Positions 16,375-25,729 of a stretch of 64,000 bases of DNA are shown in pieces. The notes under the pieces are model-generated. The model made no database searches and had not been told where the DNA came from. It saw only the letters and a program-made list of their open reading frames with translations. A program made the translations under genes and the position numbers. The stretch's first letter is position 1. Every line of letters begins with the position of its first letter. Origin of the DNA: JBLHGU01 sp047615875 (GTDB taxonomy: Bacteria > Pseudomonadota > Gammaproteobacteria > Arenicellales > CAJQKF01); contig JBLHGU010000003.1 of NCBI GenBank assembly GCA_047615875.1, positions 1-64,000 of the forward strand, read 5' to 3'.

Positions 16375-17753
16375 TACGATTGTTGATACCAATTGAGTTG
16401 ATCACGTAGTGTGACTACCTCACCGATGATAATTAATGTTGGGGCGCTGATAGTTTCAGTTTTCAGCAGTTCCGGGAGAGATGCTAGTGTGCCTGTGAAT
16501 ACTCTTTGTTCGCGGGTAGTTCCCTTTTCGATCAATGCAGCGGGCATATGCGGTGGTGTGCCGTGCTCGATCATTTGACGGGCTAAGGTGGCGAGACCGG
16601 TTAGCCCCATATACACCACTACTGTTTGTTGCGGCTGGCAGAGTAGATCCCAGTTCAAGTCCATTTTGCCACTTTTTAGATGACCGGTAACGAATACACA
16701 GGATTGAGAAAAATCCCGATGGGTCAACGGAATACCTGAGTAAGCAGCACAACCGGCTGCTGCGGTTATACCCGGCACTACTTGAAAAGGGATACCCTCG
16801 CGCATTAAGCCTTCTATTTCTTCACCACCGCGGCCGAAAATAAATGGATCACCACCTTTTAAACGTAACACCCGTTTACCCTGTCGGGCCAGTTGCATAA
16901 GCAGCTGATTGATCTGATCCTGTGGCACGGCGTGATTTGCCTTCTCCTTACCCACATAAATCAGGTCTGCGCCTTTGCGAACCATGGCCAGGATCTCAGG
17001 CGACACCAGTCGGTCGTGGAGAACCACATCAGCCAATTGCAATAGTCTCAGGGCCCTAAAAGTTAATAAGTCCGGATCACCTGGCCCGGCTCCTACCAGA
17101 TACACTTCGCCGCGAGACTTGTACTCTCCTTTGGCAATGCTTCTTTCAAGTGCCTGTTCTGCGGCAGCTTCGTTACCAGAAAAAATCATCTCGGCAATAT
17201 TGCCCTGCAAAACGTTATCCCAAAATCGCCGGCGATCGGCGACCTTAAGTGTAGATTTCACCTGATCACGATATTTTTCTACCATCAAGGCCAGACGACC
17301 ATAAGCCGCAGGAATAATGCTTTCCAGTCTGGCACGTAGTAGTCGGGCCAGTACCGGCGAGGAGCCACCGGTTGAAACCGCAACAACTACTGGGGAACGA
17401 TCGATAACTGATGGCACAATGAAGCTACCCTGGTCCGGATGATCGGCCACATTGACAGGAATATTCGCAGCATCAGCCAGTTGCGCTACGCTGCGATTAA
17501 CCTCTGGGTCATTGGTTGCAGCAATGACTAGTCGACAACCCTCAATTAAATCTTCTGTAAACTCCGTGGCTTGATAGCTGACCATCCCATCGTCAATCAT
17601 TCGCCTTAACGTGTCACCTGTTTCAGGCGCAACAACCATTACCTGTCCGCCTGCTTCGAGCAACAAGTTTGCCTTTCGAGCTGCCACCTCGCCAGCGCCC
17701 ACAACCAGGCATCGATGGTCTTTAATGTCGAAGAATATTGGCAGAAATCTCAT
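16374..17753 (-). CDS. cysG: siroheme synthase (uroporphyrinogen-III methyltransferase, dehydrogenase, ferrochelatase)
   Basis: 459 residues, close to the 457 of E. coli CysG. The N-terminal Rossmann part (CLVVGAGEVAARKANLLLEA) is the precorrin-2 dehydrogenase/ferrochelatase; the C-terminal half (from about 215, EVYLVGAGPGDPDLLTFRAL) is the SAM-dependent uroporphyrinogen-III methyltransferase. Siroheme serves sulfite and nitrite reductases. Translationally coupled to the Rieske gene after it. hemE, for the competing branch to haem, lies at 50 kb. Confidence 0.95.
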   Translation of the reverse strand: MRFLPIFFDIKDHRCLVVGAGEVAARKANLLLEAGGQVMVVAPETGDTLRRMIDDGMVSYQATEFTEDLIEGCRLVIAATNDPEVNRSVAQLADAANIPVNVADHPDQGSFIVPSVIDRSPVVVAVSTGGSSPVLARLLRARLESIIPAAYGRLALMVEKYRDQVKSTLKVADRRRFWDNVLQGNIAEMIFSGNEAAAEQALERSIAKGEYKSRGEVYLVGAGPGDPDLLTFRALRLLQLADVVLHDRLVSPEILAMVRKGADLIYVGKEKANHAVPQDQINQLLMQLARQGKRVLRLKGGDPFIFGRGGEEIEGLMREGIPFQVVPGITAAAGCAAYSGIPLTHRDFSQSCVFVTGHLKSGKMDLNWDLLCQPQQTVVVYMGLTGLATLARQMIEHGTPPHMPAALIEKGTTREQRVFTGTLASLPELLKTETISAPTLIIIGEVVTLRDQLNWYQQS

Positions 17754-17842
17754 GGCTTCAATTGTATTAGTTGTCCAGCCTGATTGTGCTGCATGCGGAG
17801 GGTGAATTTGAATATCCAGGAATCGGTAGGTTTTCTACAGTG

Positions 17843-18826
17843 TTAGACCACACACCGATGAAAATTTTCTGTTGAGAGGTTGAAACTTTCAATCATTTCA
17901 TTTACCAACTCGCTAAGCTCAACCGGGCCTGCTACGTAAATATCTCGATCCTGGCGAAAAAACCCTGTCATCAATTCCATAGTCTCCGGCGCAGGGCTCT
18001 GCCCACTCATGGCAACACATTGAATACGATGCAGGGTGAAATTGTCCAGCGCGTCATCCCACATTCGCATGTGATTATCCATATAGTGGATTTGCTCGGG
18101 CTGCTCAAGCCAAACGAGATCAATGGGAATCTCAGGTGTGAGAGACAAAGAATGCTCAATAATGCTTTTTAAAGGCGGAAAGCCGAAAGCCGAACCTATC
18201 ATCAAACGTGGACGAGTAGAGTTCTGGTTTAATACGAAATCTCCATATGGCCCCTGCAATGTTAGTGTCATACCTTTGCTGGAGCTTAGCAGCTGACTTG
18301 CGCTCAGACATTCATCAGTTTGTAGTGGCAGGTGGAACTGTAGGTTTCTATCATCACAGGGGCAGCTAGCTATAGGCAGACGAAAGGCAAACTGTTTGCC
18401 ATCACTGACTTCAGCCCACTGGCCAGCAAGGAAGCGTAATCTATGTGTGCGAGGCGTCTGCACATCCAGCGTCGCGACCTGCTCGTTGATTTGATTTACT
18501 TTTCTAACTTTCACTGCGATCTCTTGTAACGGGATTTCTTCGCTGCCACCCGCTGTTGCCGCTTCAATTTGCAGATCTGAGTTAGCACTGTGGGTGCATA
18601 GCAGAAATCGACCTTTAGCTTTTTCCGAAGAGGCAAATACATGATCCGAATGCCTTAGTTGTCGCAATTCACCACTTTTTAACCAACCAGCACAATCGCC
18701 GCAGTTACCGTTACTGCATCCGTAACTTACTGGAATGCCCGCATTTAAGGCACTATCTAACAGACTTTCTGAGCCATGATTTTCAAACTCATAGTCGGTA
18801 TCCTTTATTTTGATTCGGAAGCTCAT
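17843..18826 (-). CDS. ferredoxin / FAD / NAD(P)H oxidoreductase
   Basis: 327 residues in three modules: a plant-type [2Fe-2S] ferredoxin domain (C37, C42, C45, C77), an FAD-binding barrel (about 100-195, with FAFRLPIAS in place of the usual RxYS motif), and a nucleotide-binding part (about 205-327). The order matches CDP-6-deoxy-delta-3,4-glucoseen reductase-like and oxygenase reductases. It is upstream of cysG on the same strand with 89 bases between. The partner is unknown; the Rieske protein nearby is a candidate acceptor by position only. Confidence 0.8.
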   Translation of the reverse strand: MSFRIKIKDTDYEFENHGSESLLDSALNAGIPVSYGCSNGNCGDCAGWLKSGELRQLRHSDHVFASSEKAKGRFLLCTHSANSDLQIEAATAGGSEEIPLQEIAVKVRKVNQINEQVATLDVQTPRTHRLRFLAGQWAEVSDGKQFAFRLPIASCPCDDRNLQFHLPLQTDECLSASQLLSSSKGMTLTLQGPYGDFVLNQNSTRPRLMIGSAFGFPPLKSIIEHSLSLTPEIPIDLVWLEQPEQIHYMDNHMRMWDDALDNFTLHRIQCVAMSGQSPAPETMELMTGFFRQDRDIYVAGPVELSELVNEMIESFNLSTENFHRCVV

Positions 18827-18968
18827 ATAGTGGGTATTTTATTCCAGCAACGATAATTTGATACAAGTTTTGTGCCTGTAAAGATAAATCGTTTCTATCG
18901 ATCGCATCGATGGATATCGAGATCCTTGGTGTAAACTGCGCGCTTTCTAGTTCTTCAAATTATTATCA

Positions 18969-20015
18969 ATGCGTCCATCAAGAATCAAACGAATCCTTGA
19001 ACACGAGTATCAGGGTCTTGAACCAGGTTTTCACACCCCAGTTATGCTGTGGGGTCCGCCTGGTGTAGGTAAGTCGCAGATTGTTGCCCAGGTAGCACGA
19101 GACTACGATGTTCCTCTGATTGATATTCGGTTGTCGCAACTAGAGCCAAGTGATCTGCGTGGCATACCGTTCCGGTCTGGTGAGCAGGTTGAATGGGCGG
19201 TACCTTCCATGTTGCCAGATGTAGAGCGTCACGGTCCTAATGGTATCTTGTTTCTGGATGAAATTACCTCCGCACCGCCCAGTGTATCCGCGGCTGCCTA
19301 TCAATTGATTCTGGACCGTCGCCTTGGAGATTATCAGGTGCCGGAACACTGGGCCATTTTTGCTGCGGGTAATCGACAGGGCGATCGAGGTGTAACCTAC
19401 ACCATGCCAGCGCCGTTATCGAACCGATTCTCGCATTATGAGGTGGATGTCAATTTGGATGACTGGGTGGGCTGGGCCTATTCACAGAACATTGATGAAC
19501 GGGTCATAGCGTTTCTGCGTTTTCGACCTGGTCTTCTATTTGATTTTGACCCGGCTTTAAATCCTGTTGCTTTCCCGTCGCCGCGTTCCTGGGAGTTTGC
19601 TCACCGCGCGATGCAAAAATTTTCTGGTAATGCGCAGCTATTGCTGGGCTCTCTGCAGGCCTGTGTGGGTGCTGCAGCTGGTATAGAGTTGGATGCTTTT
19701 GTCAGGAATCTGGATCAGTTGCCGGATATTGATGCCATTATAAACGGCCAGGATATCGGTGTGCCCCAGGACCTGGATTTACAATATGCCGTGGCCGCCG
19801 CATTGGTTGGGCGTGCCATTAAGTATCGAGAGCAGAGTAATTCAGACCAGGTGCTTGGTAATATTCTGGCTTATGCCGGTCGTTTTCCACAGAAGGAAAT
19901 GGGTGTCATGCTGGTTTCTGATCTGCATCAGGCAGTCGGTTCTAATCTATTCGCGTTGCCACAATTCTCTGACTGGGCTGGATTGGTGGCTGATGTGATG
20001 TTGGTGTCAGATTAG
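18969..20015 (+). CDS. MoxR-type AAA+ ATPase
   Basis: 348 residues. Walker A is GPPGVGKS at 29-36 and Walker B is GILFLDEI; an arginine-finger region follows (PAPLSNRFSHYEV). MoxR ATPases act as chaperones that work with VWA-domain partners on protein or cofactor assembly. The next gene encodes exactly such a VWA protein, so the pair is a functional unit by family precedent. The target complex is unknown. Confidence 0.9.
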   Translation: MRPSRIKRILEHEYQGLEPGFHTPVMLWGPPGVGKSQIVAQVARDYDVPLIDIRLSQLEPSDLRGIPFRSGEQVEWAVPSMLPDVERHGPNGILFLDEITSAPPSVSAAAYQLILDRRLGDYQVPEHWAIFAAGNRQGDRGVTYTMPAPLSNRFSHYEVDVNLDDWVGWAYSQNIDERVIAFLRFRPGLLFDFDPALNPVAFPSPRSWEFAHRAMQKFSGNAQLLLGSLQACVGAAAGIELDAFVRNLDQLPDIDAIINGQDIGVPQDLDLQYAVAAALVGRAIKYREQSNSDQVLGNILAYAGRFPQKEMGVMLVSDLHQAVGSNLFALPQFSDWAGLVADVMLVSD

Positions 20016-20073
20016 TAGCTCCCTCATTGACGCAGCCTCACGTCGTTTATCAGCGGCGGGAACTCGTCTGATA

Positions 20074-21228
20074 TTGGATCGCCCATTTCTTGGCGCATTG
20101 GCATTGCGCTTGCCGTCTCGGCCAGCTGCTAATTGGTGCAAGACAGTCGCGACAGATGCAAAGGCACTCTACTACAATCCCGCCTATATCCTGGATCTTT
20201 CGATTAGCCAGGTAGAAGCTGTTATGGCTCACGAGGCCTTGCATTGTGCACTCGCTCACTTCTCACGACGCCAGCACCGCAATAAGGCCCGTTGGGATCT
20301 GGCCTGTGATTTCGCCATTAATTCAATTATTGTCCAGGAGGGTATGATGCTGCCGCCCAATGCGCTGCACATGCCTGACTTCGATGGTATGAGCGCGGAA
20401 GAGATTTATCCGATGCTGGATGACAATCCGGATCAGGAACCTCAGGATCAGCATGTTTATGATCAGGATGGTTACTCACAAGGTTCCAGTAGTCAGTCTT
20501 CCGGAGGCAGTGGGCAGTCTGCGAGCGACTCAAGCGCCAATGGTAGGGCTGACAGTGAATCCGACGAAGGTTTCGCTATGCCACCACCTCTCAACGTCGA
20601 AGAAAAAGAGACGATGTCTACGCAATGGCAGCAGCGTATGGCGGGTGCCGCTCAGCAAGCTCAGCAGTCCGGCAAACTCAGTGCAGAAATGGCACGCATG
20701 GTAGATTTATTATTGCAAAGCCAGGTGCCCTGGCGTTCTTTGTTAGCACGTTACATGAGTATGCGTGGTCGTAATGATTTCAATTACCACCGACCCTCAC
20801 GACGGGAAGGCGAAGCGATTTTCCCCAGCCTGCGCAGTGCTGAGGTGAATGTTACCATTGCGATTGATACCAGTGGGTCCATTTCAGAATCTGAAATGCA
20901 GGAATTCATCACAGAAGTTGATGCATTGAAAGGGCAGGTCAAGGCCCGTATTACGTTGCTTGCCTGTGATTGTGAATTGCATGCCGAGTCACCCTGGCGA
21001 TATGAGCCCTGGGACGAGATGCAGGTGCCCGATGTGAAGGGCGGCGGCGGTACCAGTTTTATACCGGTTTTTAGCTGGTGCGCTAGTCAGGATATGGCAC
21101 CTGATACGCTAATTTATTTCACCGATGCTGAAGGAGAATTCCCGGCTCAGGTGCCACATTTCCCCGTGATTTGGCTGGTAAAAGGCAAGCAACCAGTACC
21201 CTTCGGCGACAGAATTCAATTGAACTAA
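20074..21228 (+). CDS. VWA-like protein with metallopeptidase-type HExxH (DUF2201 family), partner of MoxR
   Basis: The N-terminal domain has HEALH (residues 53-57 from the TTG), an HExxH zinc motif. A Ser/Gln-rich linker (about 120-170) leads to a C-terminal VWA-like domain with AIDTSGSIS (MIDAS DxSxS) and YFTDAEGEF. In this family the N-terminus normally starts further upstream: the same open frame continues back to 20014 and encodes a family-like IDAASRRLSAAGTRLI, but has no ATG, GTG or TTG there. An ATT at 20026 or CTG at 20068 are candidates. The coordinates give the first conventional codon (TTG), so the true start is open. Confidence 0.8.
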   Translation: MDRPFLGALALRLPSRPAANWCKTVATDAKALYYNPAYILDLSISQVEAVMAHEALHCALAHFSRRQHRNKARWDLACDFAINSIIVQEGMMLPPNALHMPDFDGMSAEEIYPMLDDNPDQEPQDQHVYDQDGYSQGSSSQSSGGSGQSASDSSANGRADSESDEGFAMPPPLNVEEKETMSTQWQQRMAGAAQQAQQSGKLSAEMARMVDLLLQSQVPWRSLLARYMSMRGRNDFNYHRPSRREGEAIFPSLRSAEVNVTIAIDTSGSISESEMQEFITEVDALKGQVKARITLLACDCELHAESPWRYEPWDEMQVPDVKGGGGTSFIPVFSWCASQDMAPDTLIYFTDAEGEFPAQVPHFPVIWLVKGKQPVPFGDRIQLN

Positions 21229-21235
21229 GCTCAGG

Positions 21236-23114
21236 TTACTCTTGCGGAAAACCGGCTTTTCTAAAGGCGTTTAACACCCGATCGTTGTCAACTTTATGTT
21301 GGTAAGGAGTATTGCGGAGTTTTGCCAGAGTGAAATCTGGTGCAATTTCCAGAGATTCTTTAACCAATTGCCTGGCTTCGTCGAGTCGATTTAGATGTAC
21401 CAGCGAGAAAATCATAATGCGCCGAATAGACAAAGAATTTTTATATACCGTAAGTGCCTGTTCAGCCTCGACTAGTGATATTTCGTAGTTTCCAGCTAAA
21501 GCGTGAATAAATGAAGATGTCCAATAATAAAACGGTTGAAAGAGTGGGTTAAGTTGCTTGGCTCTTGCTATCCATTTCAAACCTTCTTCACTACGACCCA
21601 TAAATGCCAGTACCTGGGCTAAAGTAATTTGAATTTCTGAATCATTCGGATTCAGCTCAACTGCCCGCTGACATTCGGACAGAGCCAGTTCATGTTTTCT
21701 ATCTGCATACAGGTGGATAGAGCACAATGTGTTATGCACGCGATAGTCTGTTGGATCTAGTTCAACAGCGCGTTGTGCCGATTCGCGTCCCCGTTTGAGT
21801 GCATGATCAGCATCCGCTGTTAAATTCAGACGCCAGGACTGAACATAACGAAAAGCTAGTAAGGCGTGTGCTATAGCGAACTCTGGTTCCAGTGCAACTG
21901 CTCGCTCCAGTCTTGCCAGCGACTTGCGCATTTCCTCCTTACCATGTTTGTATTTTGATGCTATTAGATAAAGATCATAGGCCTCCAGACTATCATCATC
22001 AGTCAGACGCAATGCCTGAGACCTGACCTTATTAAACATAACCGGAGCTAATGTACTTGTTATTCGATTGCTTATATCAATCTGTAAGTCGATAACCCCC
22101 TTCAGATCAACACTAAAATTGTCTGCCCAGATGTTTGAGCCATTCTTACTGTCAGTAAGTTGTGCGCTGATTTGCAGTGAGTTACTGGATTGCTGGTATG
22201 TACCCTGAAGAATATATTGAACTCCCAATTGTTCGCCGACCTGCGCAACTTTGATAGCCTGGTCTTTAAACTGGAAAGACGAATGACTGGATACGACAAA
22301 CAACTCAGGAAAACGCGAAAGATTGGTAATAATGGCATTGGTAAACCCATCGACTTTATAGGTCAACTCCGAATTGTTGCCGAGATCCTGAAATGGCAGC
22401 ACCGCAATGGACGGTTTTTTTGGTAGTGAAGAGTGAGATCGTTGCTGCAGACTCCATAAAGTTGCCCCAGCGATAATTATCAGTACTAGCGCTGCCAAAC
22501 CTATAATAACCCGTGTAGAAACCTCTGAAATCAGCTTGCCAATGGCACTAGCAGATTGACTCTGTGGCTCGAGGGCGGGGATACACTCGCCGGGATTGAG
22601 TTCTACACTATAGCAGCGCACCAATTGATCAAAACCTTTGAGTTCGCATTCTCCTAGATCTGTATAGGTAATTGGAAAACGTTTTGGTACGGTGTCATAG
22701 GCTGCACTTTGCAGGCACACACCTCCTACACGCAAGTTGTTCGAGTCGCTGCGCAAGTACAACACCATCGCTGGTGACTGTGTTATCCGCAATAACCACC
22801 TCACCCATGGCAACACCAATTCTCAGTACTGCGAGAAGATCATCTCCAAGACTGCTATTGTGGGCTGTATTGCTTTGCTGAAATGCAAGAGCCGCGCATA
22901 CCGCATCGGAGGCACGAGAGAATTCAGCTACCAGCGCATCACCTCTTATTTCGTGAGTAATACCGCCGTAGGATGATATCGTGATTGCTAGTCTGTCGAA
23001 TGCATCACGCATGCGCTGGTGAGCAAGGGTTTCATTCTGACGACCAAGAACGGTAGATCCAACAATGTCCGCATGCATGATGACGGCCAATTTCCCACTG
23101 GGTACTTGTGTCAT
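21236..23114 (-). pseudogene. cyclase-like / TolB-like / TPR protein, interrupted by a frameshift
   Basis: Two overlapping frames together encode one protein. The 5' frame (23114 to about 22730) has the cyclase-like domain (MHADIVGST, IRGDALVAEFS, VVLAQRLEQLA). The 3' frame (about 22727 to 21236) resumes with GGVCLQSAAYDTVPKRFP, then a membrane segment, a TolB-like domain (PSIAVLPFQDL) and TPRs. Compared with the paralogues at 51375 and 57534, four bases (TGTA on the coding strand, 22727-22730) stand where six are expected, consistent with a 2-base deletion. As sequenced, no full protein is made. The 3' frame could only start internally. Confidence 0.8.
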
Positions 23115-23214
23115 AGACCGGTCCTGTTTGTATAAACTCAGCAGAATTTGTGTGGATTAACCAGATTCGCCAGAAAATTTTAAGAGCTTGTGTAAAAGTC
23201 TGAGTACAGGTTAC

Positions 23215-23670
23215 TCAATAGCGAGGCAATTCGTCTTTGATTAGATCAAGATTCATAATGCTCTCTGCACAATATATGTGCTTTTGTGGACTCCATGTTT
23301 TGGTGGTTGCGACTTCCTGATCATCGAACAAAGAGGGAAATGTTCCGCATAAATCAGTTTGTTTGTTGTCTTTATTGAATTGCAGATAGTTATACACTTT
23401 GCTTCCGCAGCGACTGCAAAAATATCTTTTAAAATATTTTCTGGCGGTGGGTTCTTTGGTGTACCAGTTCAGTAACGTGGAGCCAGCATCAATTTGGAAG
23501 TGTGCCTGCTCTACATAAACATATTGGTAAATAGGCGCTGCATGGGCTTGCCGGCACCCCCTGCAATGACAAAAGCCTGCCAGGAATGGACGGGTGTCCG
23601 AGGCTATGGAAAATTGAACAGACCCACAATAGCAACTACCGGTAATATTCTGTTCGGTTTTTTGTAGCAT
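23215..23670 (-). CDS. GFA (CENP-V/Gfa-like) zinc domain protein
   Basis: 151 residues with the family's cysteine pattern: GSCYCGSVQF near the N-terminus, CHCRGCRQ in the middle and FCSRCGSKVY later; together these form two zinc sites. The family is named after glutathione-dependent formaldehyde-activating enzyme, but most members have no known substrate. One of three GFA-type genes in the window. It follows the frameshifted cyclase-type gene's start by 100 bases on the same strand. Confidence 0.85.
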   Translation of the reverse strand: MLQKTEQNITGSCYCGSVQFSIASDTRPFLAGFCHCRGCRQAHAAPIYQYVYVEQAHFQIDAGSTLLNWYTKEPTARKYFKRYFCSRCGSKVYNYLQFNKDNKQTDLCGTFPSLFDDQEVATTKTWSPQKHIYCAESIMNLDLIKDELPRY

Positions 23671-23781
23671 AAAGGCAACCCCTGGTTTCAGTGGGTAACA
23701 TTATGGACTAATTGCCCCAAACTGCCGAGGATATTGACCTGGGCTGCCTGTACAAATAAATTCGCATCGGTGACGCAATCC

Positions 23782-24624
23782 TTATTGTTGCGGCAGGCAG
23801 CACTTTTTGAATTTTTTTCCACTACCACAGGGACAGAGATCATTTCGTCCTACCTTTGGTTTATCCCGAACGATAGTTACGGGAGTGGTGGTAGATACCT
23901 GCTGGGTTAGTTCAGGATAGATCGGTTGAATCTGGACTGGCTCGGGCTGGTCAGCTAATTCCATGGGTGCCACTGTAATGGAGTCGTCTTTTATCGAATT
24001 CACGTTATCAGAACTTGCTTCTTTTGGGCTTTTGGTATCGGTGATCGGTTCTACGACTACCCTGTTTTGTTCGTTTATAGCGGACTCAATATTTAACTCA
24101 GGTTTCTGTGTATTTACAAACTCATCGGACGATTCTGTCGCCCAGTCTTCGAGTTCATCGTTGTTATTCAAGTGCTGATAAACCGCAGTAATCAGTTCTA
24201 CGATCTGGCTCGGAGTGCATGACGATGTTGGGTCAGATGGTTGATCTGTATTACTATTTACTATCGATTTTAATAACGCTAACGTGGCCCTGGCGTGGGG
24301 TTGACTGTTACAGGCCGCAGTCCATTGCTGGTGGTTGAAATTGACAGCCTGCAAGTAGCCTTCCATCCAGCGTTGTGGTTGAACTGATAGGGGTGCTAAT
24401 GCATCGGTGCGAAATTGACCAACCATCATTAGTTCAGAAAACTGATCAATAGTTTCAAGTATCCGGTCGTCTATATTTGTTTGGGCTGCGATTTCCAGGT
24501 CCAACGAATCTATGTCCGGCTCATTAATTGTTGCCTCAGCTGTTAACAAGCCATGTAAGTAGGCTGGGTCAATTGCGGATTGATGTTCTAACTGCGTTAG
24601 TAATTCGGCGAAATGGCGGGTCAA
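23782..24624 (-). CDS. UPF0149/YecA-like protein with C-terminal SEC-C zinc motif
   Basis: 280 residues. The N-terminal two thirds resemble the UPF0149 helical fold (FAELLTQLEHQSAIDPAYLHG at the start, then MEGYLQAVNF). A low-complexity acidic linker follows. The last 23 residues form an SEC-C zinc finger, NDLCPCGSGKKFKKCC, as at the end of SecA and YecA. SEC-C motifs bind SecB or ribosomes. Function is not established for this protein. Confidence 0.8.
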   Translation of the reverse strand: MTRHFAELLTQLEHQSAIDPAYLHGLLTAEATINEPDIDSLDLEIAAQTNIDDRILETIDQFSELMMVGQFRTDALAPLSVQPQRWMEGYLQAVNFNHQQWTAACNSQPHARATLALLKSIVNSNTDQPSDPTSSCTPSQIVELITAVYQHLNNNDELEDWATESSDEFVNTQKPELNIESAINEQNRVVVEPITDTKSPKEASSDNVNSIKDDSITVAPMELADQPEPVQIQPIYPELTQQVSTTTPVTIVRDKPKVGRNDLCPCGSGKKFKKCCLPQQ

Positions 24625-25064
24625 AGAATACCTCCCTGATGGGCAATCAGAGTGTCAAAATAGGCAGAGCATTATAAAGTGATGATTAATATCTTTGGCG
24701 TAATAGATTGTAAAAGATCGTTCTTGTATCACGATTAGGGCGTAAAAGTAGTCTATTAGCTCCAAACAGCGCCATGTTTAGCCGGGAATCAGAAATATCA
24801 ACGGTTTATACTCAGCCATTGTCAGCCCGGTTCGGGTTCTATGCCAGCGCAGCGGGCTCTGATGTAGAGTGTCAGGCAAGCTTGCGGGCAACACTTTCCA
24901 GTGTTTGTGCCGTAGCGAGAAGCTGACTGGACACAGTCATCACTACTATTGCCATATTAAATGCAGGATTTTATCCACTTTAAACAGGCCTCATCACTAG
25001 GTTTCGCACACTTAACTACGTTAACTATTTTATTTCGAGTTTGTTCAATACGACTATTTGATAG
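24625..25064. other. intergenic region with hairpin-forming sequence
   Basis: No open frame of note. At 24826-24836 CCCG-GTT-CGGG can pair, and at 24887-24911 GGCA+ACACT, loop TTCC, AGTGT plus TGCC forms a longer hairpin with a 3-base bulge. A structured RNA is possible but unproven. The Sel1 gene stop is at the right end and the SEC-C gene start at the left, so this is promoter space for the latter. Confidence 0.35.
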
Positions 25065-25490
25065 TCAGAAACCAGCATCTTTAAGTAATTGCTGCGCTTT
25101 CAGATCGTCTTTTTCTACCAACGTACCTTCCTGATACATCATGGCGAGGGTGGTTTTCGAACCAGCTAGTCCCTGTTCCGAGGCCTTGGTAAACCATTCA
25201 ACGGCTCGCGCACCATTTTGTTCGACACACTCACCATCCATGTACATAAACCCAAGGCCATGTTGGGCCAATGCATGATTAGATTGTGCAGCGGTTTTCA
25301 TCCAGTGGAATGCTCTAAGTTCATTTCTAACCACACCGAGACCGTTCTGCAACATAATGGCAAGGCGATATTGTGCTTCTGATTCTCCAGCTTCGGCGAG
25401 GGGCTGTAATAATCTCATGGCCTGGGTAAAGTGCTTTGACTCAAATGCAGAGATGCCACTTACAAGATCAATTTCGGTGTTATCAGTCAT
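25065..25490 (-). CDS. Sel1-like repeat protein
   Basis: 141 residues made of about three Sel1-type (TPR-like) repeats, for example AQYRLAIMLQNGLGVVRNEL, AQHGLGFMYMDGECVEQNGA and AKTTLAMMYQEG-type units with the usual A-x3-LG-x2-Y pattern. No signal peptide or membrane segment is visible, so it is probably cytoplasmic. These repeats mediate protein contacts; the partner is unknown. It stands alone. Confidence 0.8.
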   Translation of the reverse strand: MTDNTEIDLVSGISAFESKHFTQAMRLLQPLAEAGESEAQYRLAIMLQNGLGVVRNELRAFHWMKTAAQSNHALAQHGLGFMYMDGECVEQNGARAVEWFTKASEQGLAGSKTTLAMMYQEGTLVEKDDLKAQQLLKDAGF

Positions 25491-25729
25491 GTTTATATTT
25501 CATTATAGTGTGGGTGCACGAGTATTTCTTAGAGAGAGCTAAGGCTGCTATTCCCCCAATGGAGATAGACAATTTGGGTAGTCGGGATATTTCATGCGTT
25601 GTAGGGTGACAAAAGTGTGTATGGGTTGTTATAAGAGAGTAGCCCGACAGGTCTTGCTCACCCATCGGCCGAGATTGCTAGTTTTTTGCTAGCAATACTA
25701 AATCGAAATAATTAACTCTTCTTCCTGCC

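Noticed and set aside
24760..24960. 6S RNA gene beside the UPF0149-type gene
   Set aside because: Position suggested it, but the conserved 6S central bubble and closing stem are not recognisable on either strand.
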